Origin: Calcarisporiella thermophila CBS 279.70
Lineage: Eukaryota; Calcarisporiellomycota
NCBI RefSeq assembly: GCF_041956535.1
Contig: NW_027192191.1
Span: 593,077-657,076, forward strand
DNA length: 64,000 nucleotides
Reading direction: 5' to 3'
The notes beneath the pieces were generated by a model that ran no database searches, was not told the DNA's origin, and saw only the letters and a program-made list of their open reading frames with translations. Each line of letters begins with the position of its first letter. Within the stretch, counting starts at the first letter, position 1. Both the position numbers and the translations under genes were made by a program. Positions 1 to 12,374 of this stretch are shown in pieces.

Positions 1-595
1 TGTGTACAGCGTAATATGGTTATTCGGGTTCATAAATGTAAATTGGTCCCCGGAATGGTTATCACTTGATAAGGCATTTCATCTCCATATTTGTCGATTG
101 AAAACAAGTACAGGTTGCACGCGGATATCAGCGAGATAGCGTTTCTCGGGTAGAGTTGAGTTTTTTCAAGGGGGACCAATATAAAGTCTTCGTTGCAAAC
201 TCAAATATATAAGTTCAGTGTGTAGAAAGAAAAATAAAAAGAGCAATAATAGCAATTGAGGGGCAGCGATAGGCACTACAATCAATACTAGAACAAGAGG
301 CGTGGTAGAATATAAAATGATTTTGAAAAGATAAAACCCAAACAATTATAAAACAACATTCAGTTTCTATGACAAAAAGGTGAAAAAACTAAATAGGACA
401 CGATAATAAGGAGGAGGGCAGAAATAGAAGATTACCACAACCACAACAAGGTATTAAGACAGATAGATAGACAAATAAGAAAATAAACGAATGAGCAAAA
501 AAGAAAGAAGCAAAAGAATGTTGGTTGAGGGAGTGGGAAGATGAGTAGAGGCAGAACCAAGACGCTCCGGCATTGTTTTTAAGACTAACAATTAC
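1..595. other. AT-rich intergenic stretch at window edge
   Basis: I see no open reading frame with coding character here. The sequence is rich in A and poly-purine on the plus strand and probably holds the 3' untranslated region and terminator of the minus-strand Reg1-like gene that ends at 596. Confidence 0.5.
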
Positions 596-1813
596 TTATA
601 CCACACTAGAATTGAACACCACTGCAGTACACCACTGCACCAAATCTCGCACATTTGTGGCAACATTTTTTGCCTTGGCTAAGGAGGGTGCTGATAGAGA
701 CCGAGTTGCGTTCGCAGCAACCGATTGGATTGCACCCGCGCCAGATGCAACCCAAGAAAACGATGTTGAATCGGGTGAAGATGGTGAGAGCTCGTCAGAC
801 GGATTAGATATAGGCCACTTATCCCACGGATCTTCCTCCTCAGTATATTCCTCATCCAGCCCATCCCAAGCAGCCCAATCATAATCAATAATATCGTCAT
901 CGATAGTGTGAATCCTAGGTGTGGTTTCAGGTTTAAGTCTAGTCGGAGCGACCTTTATTATAAGCGGTTGGAAATGGCGTTTCGATCGCCGCCGACCTAT
1001 TGGGACAGGTTTACTTTTTGCATGCTCCGATGTAATATTATCATTATCGCTTTTGTCGATCTCTCCCTCCTCCCCTTCATCCTTCTCGTAATCATCTAGA
1101 TCATCCTCCAATGACGATTCGATAGCAATGCACTGTTCAACCGCATCATTAAAGCGCAGACGAGGTTGCCGATGTGCGGCAAGAACATGTTTGGATGAGA
1201 TGTGCATAGTTCGGCGGTGAATGTCAAGATCCGTTTTACGCGACAGAAGTGGGGGTCGTAATGATTTTTTGAGCACAGGCTTAAGTCTGTCACTGGAAGG
1301 ACTAGTTTCATTGGTAGGAGTGGTGCAGGTATGAGTATTATTGCCGCTAGATGTATTAGAGGAGGGTGAAGTAGCAGAAGAGTATGGAGAACTAGATCTA
1401 TTGAAATAAAGGGGCCCATAAAGCCATGTAACGTCGCTATCCTTAAGCCTAATAACAAAAAACGAAATCCAAACAAATTAATTATAATGTTGGTCGAAAT
1501 TGGGTCCAAAAGGTATCGAAAACGGGAAGATTTCGTACCAGTTCAACTGTTCCGGTGATGCAGTCGGAAGATTATACTTTTGCTTAAACCAGCAGCGCCA
1601 AGAGGCATTTTCCAAGCGTATGCCATTGATTATAGAGTTCTTCTGCTTGGTCATTACTCTCCAAGACACTGCAATATCCTCCTCGTCCCCCCACGTGTAG
1701 GAAAGATAGTCAATAAGTTCGTTGTTGGGGGTGGTGCTTCCTGACAATACACAGGAATCATCCTGCAGACTTTGAGACAACGAAAGCTTCTGACCTCCGT
1801 CGTAATATTGCAT
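596..1813 (-). CDS. Reg1-like PP1 regulatory subunit (DUF1752)
   Basis: Two exons, 1813-1539 and 1448-596, give 375 residues and join in phase at a Trp codon. The N-terminus has the DUF1752 signature seen in Reg1-type glucose-repression regulators: a DYLSYTW-like start, then LENASWRCW, then LNWLKDSDVTWLYGPL, whose middle is created by the splice. Further on lies RLRFNDAVEQCIAIE, matching the conserved phosphatase-binding segment of Reg1 relatives, then an acidic stretch, RRRSKRHFQPLIIKVAPTRLKP, and an acidic/Trp patch. By family knowledge such proteins target type-1 phosphatase (Glc7) to the Snf1 kinase pathway in cytoplasm and nucleus. It is much shorter than yeast Reg1 (about 1,000 residues). 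I start at 1813 because a longer reading frame upstream has no ATG. The exact target is not visible; a general PP1 regulator is the alternative. Confidence 0.82.
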
Positions 1814-2138
1814 GACGGGAAAGAAAGAAGAGAGGAAGCTTTGGAGAAGCAAAAAACAAGGCTGAAAAAAGAAAGATTAAATGGTTTGCAATTGATCAAG
1901 AGAAAGTATATAGATATGGGATTTTTAGAACTTGAATAAGAAGTTTCTCTGAATTCGCAAGATAAATTTGATTGGTTTTCGCGATAGATTTCAGTGATAG
2001 AAAATAGTAATATATAACCAGGATATTCCCCACAAAGGAAAGCCCATGATAAACGAAAAATCCACCTATATACACTTTTGCAGCGAACATGGTTCATATA
2101 AATTTAGGAAATCGAAAATATATATTTTATTGTTTGAA

Positions 2139-2978
<840 letters not shown>

Positions 2979-3839
2979 GATGAATATTCTTGTCTTGGGA
3001 AAAGGGCCAAGTATGTAAGAGAAGGAGCTTTCCTTTGACAGCAGGGTTAGGAGTGATAAAGCCAATTTGGTTGAGGGCAGCTAAATTCAATATATCGGTT
3101 TTCAGGCAGAATTCCAAATTATTGAAACCTGATCCCCTGAAATGGGTTATTTATCAACTATATTACTGCATACTGACCTCGAAGTCTTAAAACAGTGCAC
3201 CCTTGATTACTTCTTTTTTGAATTATATGCTGGAATTGAAACATTTGATAATAACTTTGTTGCATATCACTCTCTATTTTTATTCTTTCCAACCAAACCC
3301 TCACATATTCAAATAGATGTGTTGTTTTTGAATATTCGATGAATTGATAAACATTAGTGAAATTTAGTGGAGACTTGTGATCAGTTTGGGTTCCTTTAAG
3401 GAGTTTCTTTTTAAAACCTTTGCGTAAATCAGTTTATTGATATAAGTAGAACAAGGTTAATTACTCATTGAGATTATCTTAAACTAAAACTACTAACAAA
3501 TGGCAACCCTTTACTATACTTGGATACCCATGTGCTGATAGTTTGTCAAATAGACTGTCAGCATTCTAATTAGTTACAACGTTAAACGGCTGTTCAGTTA
3601 GTCTTTATGGATTTTAGCGGTAATAAGCTTTTGTGATTCGAACTCGTGTAAATTCATATCACGCTCCCTTGTGTTGCATAAAAAATTGGCTAGAATTTAA
3701 AATGCGATGGGAAATTTTTTTCAAACTGGTCAGAGCTTTCTTTTTGATTTAGCTCGTAGTCGTAATCGGAATAACGGCTTTTCATCTTTTTCCCACCTTC
3801 CCCGTTTTTCCAGCTTCTCCCGTACTCTTGATACCCCCC
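2979..3839. other. Intergenic, no gene seen
   Basis: AT-rich spacer between the divergent uS11 and M64 peptidase genes. Short frames exist but none shows a motif, codon bias or usable splice sites. It must hold both promoters; I could not single out a convincing TATA box. Confidence 0.5.
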
Positions 3840-6388
3840 ATGAGGCTCTTCAAATTTGTCAGCCTGGCTTTATTTCTTTTGAGCTGGGAAATAGCCGATG
3901 GGTAATGACCTTTATTATTATTTGTTTTGCATATATACTATTACTCTTAATAATACAAATTACATGTTTGCAGTAAAGGCAGTGCTGAAGTCGTTTCCAC
4001 TGCTCGGCACCCGTTCCGCGTGAAAGTGCTCCACCGTCCAGCCGACAACCATTGCTTGATAATGAAATCTGGTTTTACACAGATTCATCGAGGATTAGAG
4101 AAACATAGAGGTATATTGGTGCAAAGACGCAAAGTATTTGCAGAGCATGGTCATATTTATCAAGAGGAAAAGCAAGCAGGCAACAAACATCAAGAAGAGA
4201 TGATAGATATATACGGGTTTGATCAGAAGGAAGTACGCAAGGCATTGGGGCGTTTCTGTTCAAGCATTGAAAATGGCGATGAGAGTTTTGTTTCTTATTC
4301 TCATAAGAAAGGATTGGTTTTTGCCAATAAAAAAACAGAGAAATACAGGGCCAGAATAGTTGAAGAGGATGAAGTGGTCGGTATTTGTTGATGAACTGCT
4401 TCAATAGACCCGCTCTTGCTAACAGACTATTCAAATGAAACTTCGATAGAGAAAAATTCTGGATAGCGGTGACTCGAAGGTGATTAATGTTAACTATTAG
4501 TACTTTATGATTAAAATTATATTAACCGCAATTTTATTAATATAGAACCGCGTTGATGTTGTATTTATGGGCGATGGTTATACAGAAGAGGAACGTGACA
4601 AATTTTTTGCTGATGTAAACCGGCTTGCTGATGAGATGTTCGTCAGTGGCACCTATAACTCTGTCAGTCCACTTTTCAACCTGTGGGCACTTTTCCGCCC
4701 ATCCAAAGAAAGCGGAATTGGGGTCAATAGCAAGCCAAAGGATACCGCATTTGGTCTTTACCGAGATGGTACTGAGTTGCGTGCTGTATATTGCTCCAAG
4801 CTCGAGGAAGCACACAAAGCGTGTGACTCAATTGGAGAAGCCTCCTGTGACTTTCCTTCTCTCATCGGAAACGACCCTTATTATGGTGGACTGGGTGGTG
4901 AGTTTGTGATCACGACTTCCTCCAAGACCTCAGGTATCGTCGTAATGAGACATGAGATGGGGTAAGGTCATATTTCATTTTTGACATGACTCATCGCTTA
5001 ATAATATCTATGTGATATAGACATAGTTTTCTTGATGCTGGCGATGAATGTAACCGTGAAGACATTTTAGCCAATGAAAGCTAATCATTCTAACCAAATT
5101 CCTCTGAACAGACGATAATTCCTACGCCTATTACGGTTGCAACAGTGGAAAATCCCTTGACAGTCTCCCTTGGAAACATTGGATCAATGGCCCTTTGCGT
5201 GAAGAGAAAAGCAACTTGGCTGCGGCCCAATATCCATGGTATGACCTTGCGAAAGGACCCTATAAAATCAAATTTAACACCACTGGTGATTATCCCCGCT
5301 GGATGATCCGAATTTCGGCCTCAGGAATGGAAAGAGATGGAGCTTTCAAGGTATTTTTTTTTTCGTTTACATTTATTTGCAGCTATATGAATGTTTGTGA
5401 TTTTTAGGTACTCCTCGATGGCAAGGAGCTGCCTTGGAAATCGAATGGAGATTACGACAGATACTTCTATAAATACTATAGCAAAGGCAAACACGGGGGA
5501 TTTAAGTCTGGTCAACATTTGCTTGAGCTGCGCCAGGGCCTCCCGAAAAACGGCACTGGTGCCCCCATCCGCCAACTATGTAGTGCTACAGTGCAAGAAT
5601 ATGCTTCGGAGGATGAGTTCGTTTCCGATCCAGAAAATGTAATAATAAGTTTATATCACAATCCTTGGTCGGGCATTTATCACCTATATCTCTTTTTTTC
5701 TTTCTGCCATAGATATCCGCGTATGCAACTATATCCGATAAAAAAGAAAAGTCCTATAGACCGACGAATGAGTAAGCATTGACGATGGAGCTATGGACCA
5801 GTTTGCTAATATACAATTTTACTTTTCAGGGGTTGTTTGATGCGTGAGATTACTAGGAAAAATTTGTGAGCATTATTATCTCGGATTAAACGGTATCCCT
5901 CTAACAACTAATGGCTCTCTCGTTCTTTATTTTACTCTAGGTGTCCTGTCTGTAAAGAGTGTCTCTGGCACCAATTTTTAAAGATCGTGAAACTCGTCGA
6001 CGATGTTACTGTTGCTTGCGAAACTAGAAGCAAGTTGGAGGCTCTCTCGTCCCAGCCTGAAAACAGCCATCCTAAACGTAATCGAATCTACAAAATTGAG
6101 CTAAACCCCATTCCATTTGCTCAGTTCCGCCCAAAAAGTAAACGTATCAAGGGGGAAAAATACACAGTGACTTGGTATAAAGATGGTCAACGTCAGTCAG
6201 AGCTTGACAATAAATTTAAGTTTAAGGTGAAGAATCCTCCGCCACACTACAAGCAGAACTGGGAGGTTGTGCTTGAACTGACCCAACCCGAAGTGCTCAT
6301 CGATCCTCTGAGGTTGCTTACCACACGACAAAACTTTACTATCGATCCGACTGCTGAATGCAAAAAATCCATATTCCGAGGATGGTGA
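3840..6388 (+). CDS. Secreted M64-family zinc metallopeptidase
   Basis: About nine exons. Exon 1 (3840-3901) starts MRLFKFVSLALFLLSWEIADG, a good signal peptide. Exons from 4450 on are well supported: 4450-4479, 4546-4961, 5021-5049, 5112-5350, 5408-5638, 5713-5771, 5830-5865, 5941-6388; all join in phase. The core reads GDSKNRVDVVFMGDGYTEEE, then NDPYYGGLGGEFVITT, then RHEMGHSFLDAGDE, split by an intron. HExxH gives two zinc ligands and the catalytic Glu, as in peptidase family M64 (IgA peptidase family). The C-terminus has CLMREITRKNLCPVCKECL, also typical. The second exon (3974 to about 4373) is open but resembles nothing I know, and its donor is uncertain, so the N-terminal pro-region is provisional. 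Probably an extracellular protein-degrading enzyme; substrate unknown. Confidence 0.85.
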
Positions 6389-7043
6389 GTTGAAGCATAC
6401 ACGATAACAAACGATGTATAGACGGAGCTCTCTGCGCTCCATTTAGTTGTCTTACTAGCGAGAGGGACTGAAAAGCTATATAATCTAATATGTACGATAT
6501 ATCTATAATATTTATTAATACCTATTTAATTCTCGAAATCCTCTAATAAACCTAATATTTGTAATGAAATATTCCCGATAATTCGTAAATAATTTTTAAA
6601 TAGGATTCAAACTAATAAACTGATAAATGGTAGCATTTAAACTTGTGTTTGCGAACTTTACTTGAGGATTTATAAGCTTTCAAAAACTCAAGTGTATGCT
6701 ATATCGTCCGAGTTTATGCCTTGCACTAAATTTAAAATTTCATATTAACATTTAACTAACCACTTCTAAACCAATGAACTAATACAGGCAATAAGTGCTA
6801 TTTTTCATAGCCATGGGTTCATATTATAATGGCCTATTGCCCTATACCGCTGCTATTATTGTTAAAATATGAGACTGGCATTTAAAAGCTTTAAAATTAA
6901 AAGAGTTCCCCCAGAGATATGTTGTATAAATATTGAGAGATATTGAATATGTGTCTTGAATCAAAAATATGCATATTTTCCATTATAATGCCATTATATT
7001 CATTGTTTTTCTTTATTTTTAGTACTACTAATATCGTTGCAAT
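6389..7043. other. AT-rich intergenic spacer
   Basis: The tails of two converging genes (M64 peptidase and the Cys-rich protein) meet here. No coding signal was found; A/T runs fit terminators. Confidence 0.5.
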
Positions 7044-7391
7044 TTAATAATTAAGGGTACACTTATAAGTCTGTGGACAGAAACCACAATCACATACAAT
7101 GTCATTGACAAATTTGCATTGCATACTACTTGTACAGCCTGCAACACGACAATCACTACGAGAAATACACTCATAGTATCCAGAACTAGGGTAAGTAGGA
7201 TGGCAGACTTTATCGGATGAACATCCTTTTACACGGCAGTCATCGTAACATGCATAAAATGAAGGAGCAATCCCACAAGGTGTATAAAGACAGATTTGTC
7301 CATAAGGACAGCCATTGCTTCGACAATCGTTTGTACAGCACCGCACCGATAAAATGCTAATTGCAAAAATCCCAAAATTCAACACTTTCAT
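7044..7391 (-). CDS. Small secreted cysteine-rich repeat protein
   Basis: A single uninterrupted frame of 115 residues starts with a short basic and hydrophobic leader (MKVLNFGIFAISILSV) that fits a signal peptide. The mature part holds 18 cysteines, an even number, and three imperfect modules of the form CxxDCRxxGCxxxxxC (around residues 18-34, 48-63 and 74-92), followed by a tail with CDCGFC. This fits a disulfide-packed secreted protein. I do not recognise a named family and assign no function. A TATAAA element at 7480-7485 (minus strand) lies about 90 bp upstream of the ATG. Two decayed relatives follow upstream at 7860-8110 and 8490-8620. Confidence 0.75.
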   Translation of the reverse strand: MKVLNFGIFAISILSVRCCTNDCRSNGCPYGQICLYTPCGIAPSFYACYDDCRVKGCSSDKVCHPTYPSSGYYECISRSDCRVAGCTSSMQCKFVNDIVCDCGFCPQTYKCTLNY

Positions 7392-7479
7392 ATTATTTTT
7401 GTTTGTTTGAAGAGAAGCAAATAGCTTAGTGGTAAAAAGTTCAAACTAAAATAAATACCGGGGATGAGGGTAATCAATC

Positions 7480-7485
7480 TTTATA
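7480..7485 (-). promoter_or_regulatory. TATA box of the Cys-rich gene
   Basis: TATAAA on the minus strand about 90 bp before the ATG at 7391. In the duplicated copy near 8230-8250 the matching spot reads as an A/T run without TATAAA, so the element appears lost there. Confidence 0.55.
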
Positions 7486-7859
7486 CCCCATTTTAAAAGC
7501 AAACTGAAAGCGGACATTGAGATTCCCCCCCCTAGTCGATGATCTACCCAGAAAGTACATTGAGAGCTACTTGTTAAGGTTAATTGAAATGCTCATTGCC
7601 AAGTTGAATATGTGCTCCCGACTTTTACCAACCAGTAAACTTCCAAAATTTAATGCTTAAAGACAAGTGACTAACCTTTCCATGGATTTCCACTAAGCTG
7701 ATCATCCGCTCAGTAATTGGCAATAAATAACTCAATACATATATCAAAATTGCAACCTCTTAGTATCTCATTTTCGTCAAACTATTTAACCACTGGACAA
7801 GTACTTGGAGGATTGAGGGCTCGACTTACAAAATTATTGTGAATATGACATGAGAAACC

Positions 7860-8110
7860 GAAAGATATAATAATACATGTATTTCATGCTTCCCATACAA
7901 CCATCCATTTGATTGTCACTACGAAATACATATCCATAATATTTAGGGTGTTTATTGTAACAAACTTGAATGTGAGGACATAGTTTTATATGGCAACCAG
8001 CGAAGCATATTAAAGCACAAGGTAAATATCCGAAAGGAGTATCAATATAAATCGGTCCACGAGGATATTCAGCGATCTTGAAACTAACATTATCATACCA
8101 TATCTATAAG
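7860..8110 (-). pseudogene. Decayed copy of the Cys-rich secreted protein
   Basis: Read on the minus strand, this stretch aligns codon by codon with the intact gene at 7044-7391: shared residues include the TP-G-P core, the C-IK-C---VC spacing, YYGY, FRSD and DGCMGSM. Many cysteines have changed to Tyr, Ile, Phe or Asp, and no start codon with a signal peptide is left in frame. The upstream flank (about 8170-8300) also matches the intact gene's promoter (about 7430-7560), including an ACCGGGATGAG-like block, so the unit was duplicated in tandem, about 0.8 kb apart. Confidence 0.6.
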
Positions 8111-8489
8111 ATATTGAATGCAGAGATACCTATGTTTAGTGTTTTAATTTTAATTTTCAGCTATTTGTTGGAGAAAGGCAAAGGGTTTAGTTCTTAAACT
8201 TTCATAATAGTTACCGGGATGAGAGTAGGCAACTTTTTTACCCTAGTTGAAAAAAAAAACGAGTATGGATATTGATATTCCCATCCCTGGTCGTTAATCT
8301 AAAATTTTATTTTGAAAGTATTATTGATAATTTGAATTATTAGGCAATGTAAATAAAATTGTTACGCTTGATCACTCGAACCTGTAGACCAATTAAATAT
8401 AATCAACTTTAGAATGCTTTGATAATATTCATAATCTATGTAAGAGATATATTTCAAGTTTGATCATCCGGGTGTCCTTGTTAATGATA

Positions 8490-8640
8490 GTTTTCACAAC
8501 ACAGGTATGTCGGGGAGCAAATCCCCCGGGGTTGTATTTACAAGTCGGTCGTTAAGAGCTTCCACTGGTTCGACAATCACTTTGGAGCACCGCACCGATA
8601 TGTTGATCGCTGAAAAAATCATAAAGCATAATAACATTAT
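8490..8640 (-). pseudogene. Frameshifted remnant of the Cys-rich gene
   Basis: On the minus strand a leader resembling the intact gene's start (ending ISVRC, compare LSVRC) runs, after a frame change, into SDCRTSGSS, a stop codon, then RPTCKYNPGGFAP. This parallels NDCRSNGCPYGQICLYTPCGIAP of the intact gene. At least one frameshift and one stop make it non-functional as read, and the C-terminal modules were not found. Confidence 0.55.
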
Positions 8641-9322
8641 TTCGTATTCTATTTGTAAAAAATAACCTATGTAAACTATCTTAAATCACGGACGAAAATT
8701 GGTATTAAGTCATAGGTTAAAGTATCACTTTCTCACAATTAAAAAACATACGTGTCTTTGTCTTTTCAATTCTGTGATCATTTTGCATTCTGGTCCCTCT
8801 AAGTTGCTTGTTTATCGGCACCAAGGCCGATAATAGGTCATGAGACCATGAGTGTTGATGGGAGAACATTTATCCTCTAAAATTATCAGATGTAAAGGGA
8901 GATTTCTCGTTGGTTGTGAATCAGATTAGGTCCACACAACCTATCTGAGGCTGAATAGGGATTGGATCGCTCAAGTGAATAGATTGAGTTTGAACAGGGC
9001 AGAAAATCTACAGTGGAAAACAGCCGTCGTTGAACAATATTTTCGAGATCGCTCTTTGGGATATATGGGCAATCACAAAGACAAGCTGCACAATTGGTAG
9101 AGAGTTGATAATGTTATTGAAACGATTTAAAGGCAACATGACCTTCATGATTTATTGGTATCCTCAGATAATAACTTAGAGAATAAAAGGAAATCGAAAA
9201 GGCTTTTTCCAGGCTCTGACGTAATTGTTCAGTTCCGACTTTCTATTTGTCCTGACTATTTATATGCACCTCGAACGGCAAAATAATTATAATTGCCGAC
9301 GAATATATATAGAGTGCTAAGC
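8641..9322. other. Intergenic, no gene seen
   Basis: Spacer between the decayed Cys-rich copy and the AP-1-like bZIP gene. No frame with coding features; a TATATATA stretch near 9305 may serve the bZIP promoter. Confidence 0.45.
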
Positions 9323-9329
9323 TGAGTCA
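9323..9329 (+). promoter_or_regulatory. AP-1 site upstream of the AP-1-like gene
   Basis: A perfect TGAGTCA lies 30 bp before the ATG of the Yap/Pap1-type bZIP gene, just after a TATATATA run. This is the classic AP-1 site, so the factor may control its own gene. Confidence 0.55.
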
Positions 9330-9358
9330 TACTGGGATTTTTGAAAACGCATCTCGCC

Positions 9359-10687
9359 ATGCCAGAAAACCTCGAAAAGCGCAAGAGTGCTTTTGAATTA
9401 CATTTGCCTGTTAAAACAGCGCGTACTGTATTTTATTAACCCTTAGTGAATTAGTATTGTTTTTACTGATTTTGAAATCTTTCCTTTATCCATTAGACAT
9501 TCATGAAGGAGAATCTGTAAAGCATGAGACCCATGGTAAAATAACTGTTTCCCCAAGATGTGTATATTATAATCTTATTTTTTTTTTCCAAACCGTAGAT
9601 TTCGATCAAGTTGAGCGTTTTAAAGCAAAATTAGAAAGTCGCTTATCGGCTAAGAAAGGAAACGAAACAAATGAGAGAGCAACGGTAGGTTTTTCTTACC
9701 ACCTAGAGTTGCTTCATATTTAATATTAACATCTATACAATGTGTAAATAGAGAAGGAGAGAGCAAAACAGAGCAGCGCAAAGAGCATACAGGTGAGACG
9801 GGATGCAGCAATTCATTTAGCATTGCTCTTATTGATTATACTTTGCTATCTGCCTCATCTTGACCTTGGCAAATCGTAGAGAACGAAAGGAAAAATATAT
9901 CAAAGAGCTAGAGGATAAAATTTCGGATCTCGAGAAACAAATACTCGAAAACAACAATTTGAAAATCGATAACCGCAAGCTACGAAGCCGATTAAATCAG
10001 CTCGAGGCAGAGAACAATGCTCTCAAAGCGAAGGAATTCACTTTTTCAGTTTCACCAGACATAATAAACGAGATTCAAAAGCTTCTTCCAGGTGTTTTCC
10101 CAGGTAAAGAAGCTAGCGGAACACTAGTTACTCCACCTATGAGTTCATCAGGTTCCTCCTCGCCCGAATCGATTGGTAGTACTTCTCCTAGTGACGGCCC
10201 AGCCGAAGGCGAATTTGTTGATTGCAAAAATTGCAGAATGTGGTCCGGTGAATCCTTTTGTGAGAAACTCAAAGAGCAAGTATGTGGGACCAACAAGACT
10301 CCCCAAAATGACGAAACCATCTTTAATCTACTCTCTGGCCCCATGTGGGATCCCCTGTCGGTCGATTTATCTTCCGAGAGTTTCAGTGCATATCGAGATG
10401 CGAATCTGTTCCCTCCACAAGCGGATCTGTACGGTGAAGAAACGCTATCTCTGTTTGATCTTGACGACCTACTTCCTTTGCAAGAGGACAACTCACGCGA
10501 CAAAGACAATTCAAAGGTGCTTACCTGCGATCTTGTGTGGAGCCGAATTAAACAGCACCCGAAATTTGCGGAAATCGATCTTGACCATCTGTGCGACGAG
10601 TTAGCAAAGAAAGCGACATGTACCCCAAATGGCCCAACGGTTCCAGAAGAGACGGTTACTCAAGCCCTAAATAGCCTCTCTTTTTGA
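9359..10687 (+). CDS. Yap/Pap1-type AP-1 bZIP stress factor
   Basis: Five exons (9359-9422, 9497-9535, 9599-9684, 9752-9792, 9880-10687) give 345 residues in phase. The basic region reads RRREQNRAAQRAYRERKEKY (from residue 64; NxxAQRxFR/YR is the Yap-class signature) and runs into a leucine-zipper coiled coil to about residue 125. A Cys cluster, DCKNCRMW...FCEKLKEQVC, sits mid-protein, and the C-terminus has CDLVW..HPKFAEIDLDHLCDELAKKATC, matching the redox-sensing C-terminal domain of Pap1/Yap1 with its embedded export signal. By family knowledge, oxidation of these cysteines blocks nuclear export so the factor switches on antioxidant genes. It is shorter than yeast Yap1 (650). Confidence 0.92.
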
Positions 10688-11488
10688 TTTAACTTTTAGT
10701 GCGGAATTTGTTAATTTTCTTATTATTGTAAATGTTTCTCTAACCAAAAATGTAGTTAATTCGTAATTGTGCAATAAATCATACCATATCTTTTTGAATT
10801 AACACTTAATCATATTGTAGTCTCTTCACTCAGTTTTTATCGATATCCACTTGACTATTGCCTATTGAGTAAAGGGAAAAACTCGTGCTCTTACCCTCTT
10901 ATGCTCTCAACTGATCCGGGCTTAATTATTCATTTCCACCACATATAAAGATAGTTTAATAAAATTGCAGAGAATCTACAACAGTTATGAAAAGTCAATG
11001 ATAACATGACCCGAGATAATAACTCTAAACTGAAATAACTTCGCAGGAGATAATCATTATCATTGCTTATTAACACTTTATAATTGAAAGTTCTTGAGTG
11101 AGTTATTTATATCCTGATATATTTGTGCTTAGTTGTGCTTTTATTTTGTGCGGTTAATAGCTGTAAAGTTTTGATGAGTGTGGTATATTTGAGAAAATTA
11201 TGAGGGGAATTGAATATTTACGTAGCAACAGCATACATATTACATCTTTTGACAAAAATATTAAGTATAATGTGTATGGTTGTTTTGATAACGTTGCTCC
11301 TGAATTAAGTAATCAGTAGAATTCTATGTAGGATATTTCAAGCACTCCTCTGAGTATACTGTATATTGTAAGATTAAACATCAATTGTTCTTCCAATTCA
11401 TATTATGTCTACAATCGATCGACTGCGCCCCTTATTTTATTTTATTCCATTGGTTTCTAAGAACTCTTTGAATTCTAGTCTACAATCG
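10688..11488. other. Intergenic with poly(A) signal
   Basis: An AATAAA at 10773-10778, about 86 bp after the bZIP stop codon, is the likely polyadenylation signal. The rest is AT-rich without coding signs and includes the 5' region of SNRNP27, where a 13-bp direct repeat occurs (11407-11419 and 11478-11490). Confidence 0.5.
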
Positions 11489-12374
11489 ATGCCACACTAC
11501 GCTGGCCCATCTCCCACCCGTCGCTCTTCTCGAAGAAGTCGTTCTCCTTCGTCCCGCATCCGTAGTCGAAGTCCAACTCGTCGTTATCACGATCGTGATC
11601 GTCCTCGCAGTGATCGCGAGGAATATAGAGAGAGAGAGCGTGGTAGAGATCGTGAAAGAAATTCGCGTCGAAGGTCACGTTCCCGGAGCAGGGACAGAAG
11701 AAGATCCCGATCTCGTGATAGAAAGCGTATATATTCAACATTTAATTCCAATTTTTATCAAGCTAATTGTGTCGCTTTTTAATAGAATATCGATACGAGA
11801 AATCTAGAAGACGTGACAGCTCCCGCTCACGATCTCCAGTTTCGTTACCCAAATCAAGACAACGCTCTAGATCTCGATCTCGTTCACGATCATACTCACA
11901 AGCCCGTGATATATCCTCGGAGTAAATATTCTATTCTCAACCATTTTCTATCTACAATGGCTGAATGCTATATATACACACGATTTAATCTAGAGAAAAT
12001 ATAACTGATCCTGTCGATAAAAATGGCACAAATGGTTTGATATGATTTGTTAATATGTCCATCGAGTAGAGTTTTTCTAAATCTTTATTCTGTTTTTTGC
12101 CGTATCATAACACAGAATTGGATCAACAGGAATTGACACAAGATTCTGATGAAGCCCAAATGATGGCAATGTTTGGCTTTGCTGGATTTAGCACAACTAA
12201 AGTAAACTATTTTCTAGTATTTTATTTTAAGACTTATTTGCTTAAAGGCCATTTTCTTTTCAGGGGAAACATGTCCCAGGAGCAGATTTATCTGGAGTAA
12301 GCATTAAGCAAGATCGGAAATACCGCCAGTATATGAATCGTAAAGGTGGATTTAACAGGCCGCTCAGCCCTTGA
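11489..12374 (+). CDS. SNRNP27: U4/U6.U5 tri-snRNP 27 kDa protein
   Basis: Five exons (11489-11726, 11786-11921, 11994-12034, 12116-12201, 12264-12374) give 203 residues. The N-terminal two thirds is an Arg/Ser-rich SR-type domain. The C-terminus has the family hallmark: [20 protein letters not shown], then [21 protein letters not shown]27 is a spliceosomal tri-snRNP protein with a role in 5' splice-site handling before activation, acting in the nucleus. The conserved core is completed only after splicing of the last two introns, which supports the model. An in-frame upstream ATG at 11405 could add 28 residues; I prefer 11489 because the preceding region can be read as a 5'-UTR intron. Confidence 0.93.

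Noticed and set aside
3142-3342. Short plus-strand frames between uS11 and the M64 gene
   Set aside because: No coding bias, no motif, and no splice sites linking them to a gene.
3636-3650. GTGATTCGAACTCG, reminiscent of a tRNA T-arm
   Set aside because: I could not find an acceptor stem, anticodon arm or D-arm around it.
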